A DNA stretch of 64,000 nucleotides from Scylla paramamosain (lineage: Eukaryota; Arthropoda; Malacostraca; Decapoda; Portunidae): NCBI RefSeq assembly GCF_035594125.1, contig NC_087192.1, positions 5,139,501 through 5,203,500 on the forward strand, given 5' to 3'. The position numbers were made by a program, and so were the translations under genes. Within the stretch, counting starts at the first letter, position 1; each line of letters starts with the position of its first letter. Shown piece by piece: positions 61,201 to 64,000 of this stretch. The notes under the pieces were generated by a model. The model worked only from the letters and a program-made list of their open reading frames with translations. It was not told where the DNA came from and did no database searches.

Positions 61201-61914
61201 AATTGGCATATTATCTAACCATCTCTTCTAGCAATACCTGAACTTCCTCGCCCTCCCCACAGTCTGCAGCAGTACTGTTCAATATTGGCACGGGGGAGGG
61301 CGAGTATATCCTTCACGGCGAGGAGTGATGTAGTATTTTATTGGCTAATTGATTATTTCCTCTGTCCTCGCTGCAGCACTAATGTACGTACGGCGCCGTG
61401 CAGCAGCGTGGTGATTAAAACATCGCGAATTATTCAGATCGTCAAACAATGAAATACTATTAATTATCATCTAAGCAAGAATGGAATTAGAATATCGAAA
61501 TCTTCAATTTTTCTTGGATTAATTTCGCTAATGGAAGAGTTAAAATATCCAGATCTTTTATTTTTTTTGAGTTAATGTTCCTAATGGAGGTGCGTATGTG
61601 CTCAAATATTCTTCCGTATCAAATACCTCTAGAGCAATACCAAGGAATGCGTTGACTATGGAAATCATACTTTAACAATATACTTCAGTCGAAAATTCTC
61701 AAGCACGTTACGAGGAAGAGACGAAGGTGTGAAGAAAATAATGACAGTTTCATACTTTCGACTTCAAATCAGTTATGAATGATTACGGTAAGTGAGTCTG
61801 TGGACCTTATTGAACGCTGGGAGTTGAAAATATTCTTATTACGATATGAGGATATTTATTGCGGTGTGTTACGTGTTATTCTTGTATTTGCTGTGGTTTT
61901 TGTTGTTGTTGTTA

Positions 61915-61923
61915 TCATTATTA

Positions 61924-61985
<62 letters not shown>

Positions 61986-62049
61986 GCTTTTTATTATTAT
62001 ATTACTACAGGTACTGCTACTACTGCTACTACTACTACTACTACTACTG

Positions 62050-62101
<52 letters not shown>

Positions 62102-62130
62102 CACTACTATAATTTTACTTCCTTCTCCCG

Positions 62131-62168
<38 letters not shown>
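61915..62168. repeat. (ATT)n and (ACT)n trinucleotide arrays
   Basis: ATT 61915-61985; ACT 62009-62102 and 62131-62168 with TGC interruptions. Confidence 0.95.
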
Positions 62169-62169
<1 letters not shown>

Positions 62170-62474
62170 TCATTCTTTATCATACAAACAGAAATTGAAG
62201 AGCAAATCCACAACGAGAGCCGAAACAAACTCCGTATTTCCCCACAAGTCATGACCATTAGTTACACTACAGCAAGGTACCCAATATATTCTTTCCCTTC
62301 TTTACATATCTTGATGGCTTCCCCCTGTCATTATTATCATTACCACGTGAAAAATGAGAACAAACTGTGGGACTTCTTTTTGTCTGCCTGAAACTTTAAG
62401 GCAGAGGGGAGAAGACAGAAGGAAGGAAGGAAGAAAGGAAGGCAAGGAGAGATTTATCAGTTATTTCGAAGTGT

Positions 62475-62478
<4 letters not shown>

Positions 62479-62518
<40 letters not shown>
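62479..62518. repeat. (GT)n microsatellite
   Basis: 40 bp of GT. Confidence 0.95.
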
Positions 62519-62520
<2 letters not shown>

Positions 62521-62607
62521 TAGATGTTACCTTTTGCTTACTTGTTCTGATTGAAATTATTATGAAATGATTGAGTTCTGACGCCGAGATAGCATGGTCA
62601 CTGGCAG

Positions 62608-62608
<1 letters not shown>

Positions 62609-62700
<92 letters not shown>
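62609..62700. repeat. (GA)n microsatellite
   Basis: About 92 bp of GA. Confidence 0.96.
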
Positions 62701-62703
<3 letters not shown>

Positions 62704-62756
62704 TGGGTTTCATGTCGCTGCTGTTTTCAACTGTTTAACTTTTGCCTCTTTCCTCT

Positions 62757-62895
62757 CCTCCTTCTCCTCCTCCTCCTCCTCCTCCTTCTCCTCCTCCATG
62801 AGCTGTTTAACTTTTGCCTTTTTCCTCTCTTTCTCCTCCTGCTCCTCTTCTTCCTCCTCCTCCTCCTTTTCCTCCTCCTTAGTATTCATGAAACA
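62757..62895. repeat. (CTC)n tracts in a short duplication
   Basis: CTC-rich tracts follow two copies of GTTTAACTTTTGCCTYTTTCCTCTC at 62734 and 62806. Confidence 0.85.
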
Positions 62896-63035
62896 ATTAT
62901 TCCTCGGAGTTCAGCGGTGTATCAAGTATGCTAAAAGGAAGACACCAAAGAAAGACAAAAAAAAAAGAGTGACATCTGCTATTCATTTCAGAAGAGAGTG
63001 AAATACAAGTGATATTCATGATTCATTAATATACT

Positions 63036-63039
<4 letters not shown>

Positions 63040-63098
<59 letters not shown>
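63040..63098. repeat. (GA)n microsatellite
   Basis: About 58 bp of GA. Confidence 0.96.
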
Positions 63099-63235
63099 AG
63101 ATGCATAATACATGTTTCCACTCAACAAAGGCTACACACATTTTTGGCTCATACAATGCATTCTCTTTCTCTGTTGACTTTTTTTTCTTTATTTCCTTTA
63201 TTCTAGCTTCCCATTTTCTTATTATATTAAAATAA

Positions 63236-63475
63236 GGGTAGATTTTTAAGTCTTTATCAGCCTCAGATTTTTATTTATTTTTTTTTACGAATATAAGAGC
63301 ATAAGGAAATAAATGAAGCTATATTAGGTCAGTAAACCATTTATTATATACAAACAAATCTTCTTTAAAAGCTCCATATTGCTTCGGCTCTAACAGTCTA
63401 GTTACTGAGTGTACACCAGTCATCCACTAATGTGTTTGAGAATCAATTTCTTCCCGTTTTTTTCTGACACTGATA
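63236..63475 (-). mobile_element. LINE family B 3' end, - strand copy
   Basis: On the - strand: GTGGATGACTGGTGTACAC, then ATGGAGCTTTTAAAGAAGAT, then the tail TTATTTCCTTATGCTCTTATATTCGTA, in the same order as the copy at 55075. Confidence 0.65.
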
Positions 63476-64000
63476 ACTAACTCCAATAATTTTATCTGAA
63501 TAATCCTTGTTATATATCTTGTTTGTTTTCAATTTGCATTGCCTTCCGTTATGCCTTAAATCTCATTGTTGTCTCGCCTTCAGTCTAATCCATAGTATTT
63601 GGTACTTTGTGGGCCGTTGTCAAAGCGTAATGAAGGAAACATCACAGTGACAGGCAAGTTTCCTTAACAATACCAAAGCAAAGCAGCAGATGCTTGATCA
63701 GCCCCACATTGACTACCGTAGAGTCTCAAGTCAGTCAGCGTGCCGGTGAACAATAAACATCAAACACCGCAAGCGACGCTTCATTACGACCCCGTGAGTT
63801 TCCACGCTTTCTGCCGCGGGTCAGGAAAGAGATTGCCGTGTAACATGAGGACACTACACCGCGACAGCCGTAGTGGTGAGAGGTACTACAGTGTGACAAA
63901 AGGGTACGATCCCACTTACTCAAAGTCTGGTAAGCTACTACATACATGCTCACTTAGCCAGACGTTCACACTTTCGCTGTTGTCCGTTGTTACTAGAATG
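63476..64000. other. Terminal unannotated DNA
   Basis: No gene or repeat recognised; the 72-codon - strand frame at 63735-63953 has no family resemblance. Confidence 0.35.

Noticed and set aside
61779..62254. Ile/Thr, Leu and Tyr frames
   Set aside because: Translations of ATT and ACT arrays.

Overview
This is a eukaryotic nuclear window that most likely comes from a decapod crustacean. Three observations support this. Compact multi-exon genes with GT-AG introns are scattered through very large amounts of di- and trinucleotide microsatellite. There are many degraded non-LTR retrotransposon 3' ends of the kind common in crabs and shrimps. The recognisable proteins are animal proteins: BBS5, a Cys-loop channel and a Spaetzle-like cystine knot. 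Species cannot be fixed from sequence alone. I reconstructed the exons by hand from splice signals, reading phase and family resemblance; no alignment or transcript was available.

Layout. (1) 1-1450, + strand: the last two coding exons of an unrecognised nuclear-looking protein with an AT-hook-like basic motif, followed by a poly(A) signal. (2) 3714-12492, - strand: a complete bbs5 gene. Eight exons join in phase to 338 codons, close to the 341 residues of human BBS5. It converges tail-to-tail with gene 1. (3) 15490-37526, - strand: a seven-exon gene whose exons join in phase to 1643 codons. It encodes a signal peptide, a small four-Cys module, a poly-Thr tract, a Spaetzle/neurotrophin-like cystine knot, an unknown helical domain and a Thr/Ala mucin region of more than 1000 residues built on an 11-residue (33-bp) repeat. 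This architecture is the most interesting thing in the window. (4) 45685-48340, + strand: a 5'-truncated but uninterrupted LINE reverse transcriptase of the FADD type. (5) 50939-58060, + strand: three consecutive exons of a Cys-loop ligand-gated ion channel extracellular domain. The signal peptide lies upstream and the Cys-loop and membrane segments lie beyond what I can find here.

The rest is introns and intergenic DNA. It holds copies of at least four LINE families (one 3' end occurs nine times), a short inverted-repeat element present twice in the channel gene, a broken ORF of a repetitive uncharacterised arthropod protein family, several degenerate tandem arrays, and microsatellites every one to two kb.

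The genes share no obvious pathway. BBS5 belongs to the ciliary BBSome, the channel is a neuronal or epithelial receptor, and the mucin/cystine-knot protein is predicted to be secreted. Several microsatellites touch splice sites or code for protein, so repeat-length variation could affect expression or protein length.
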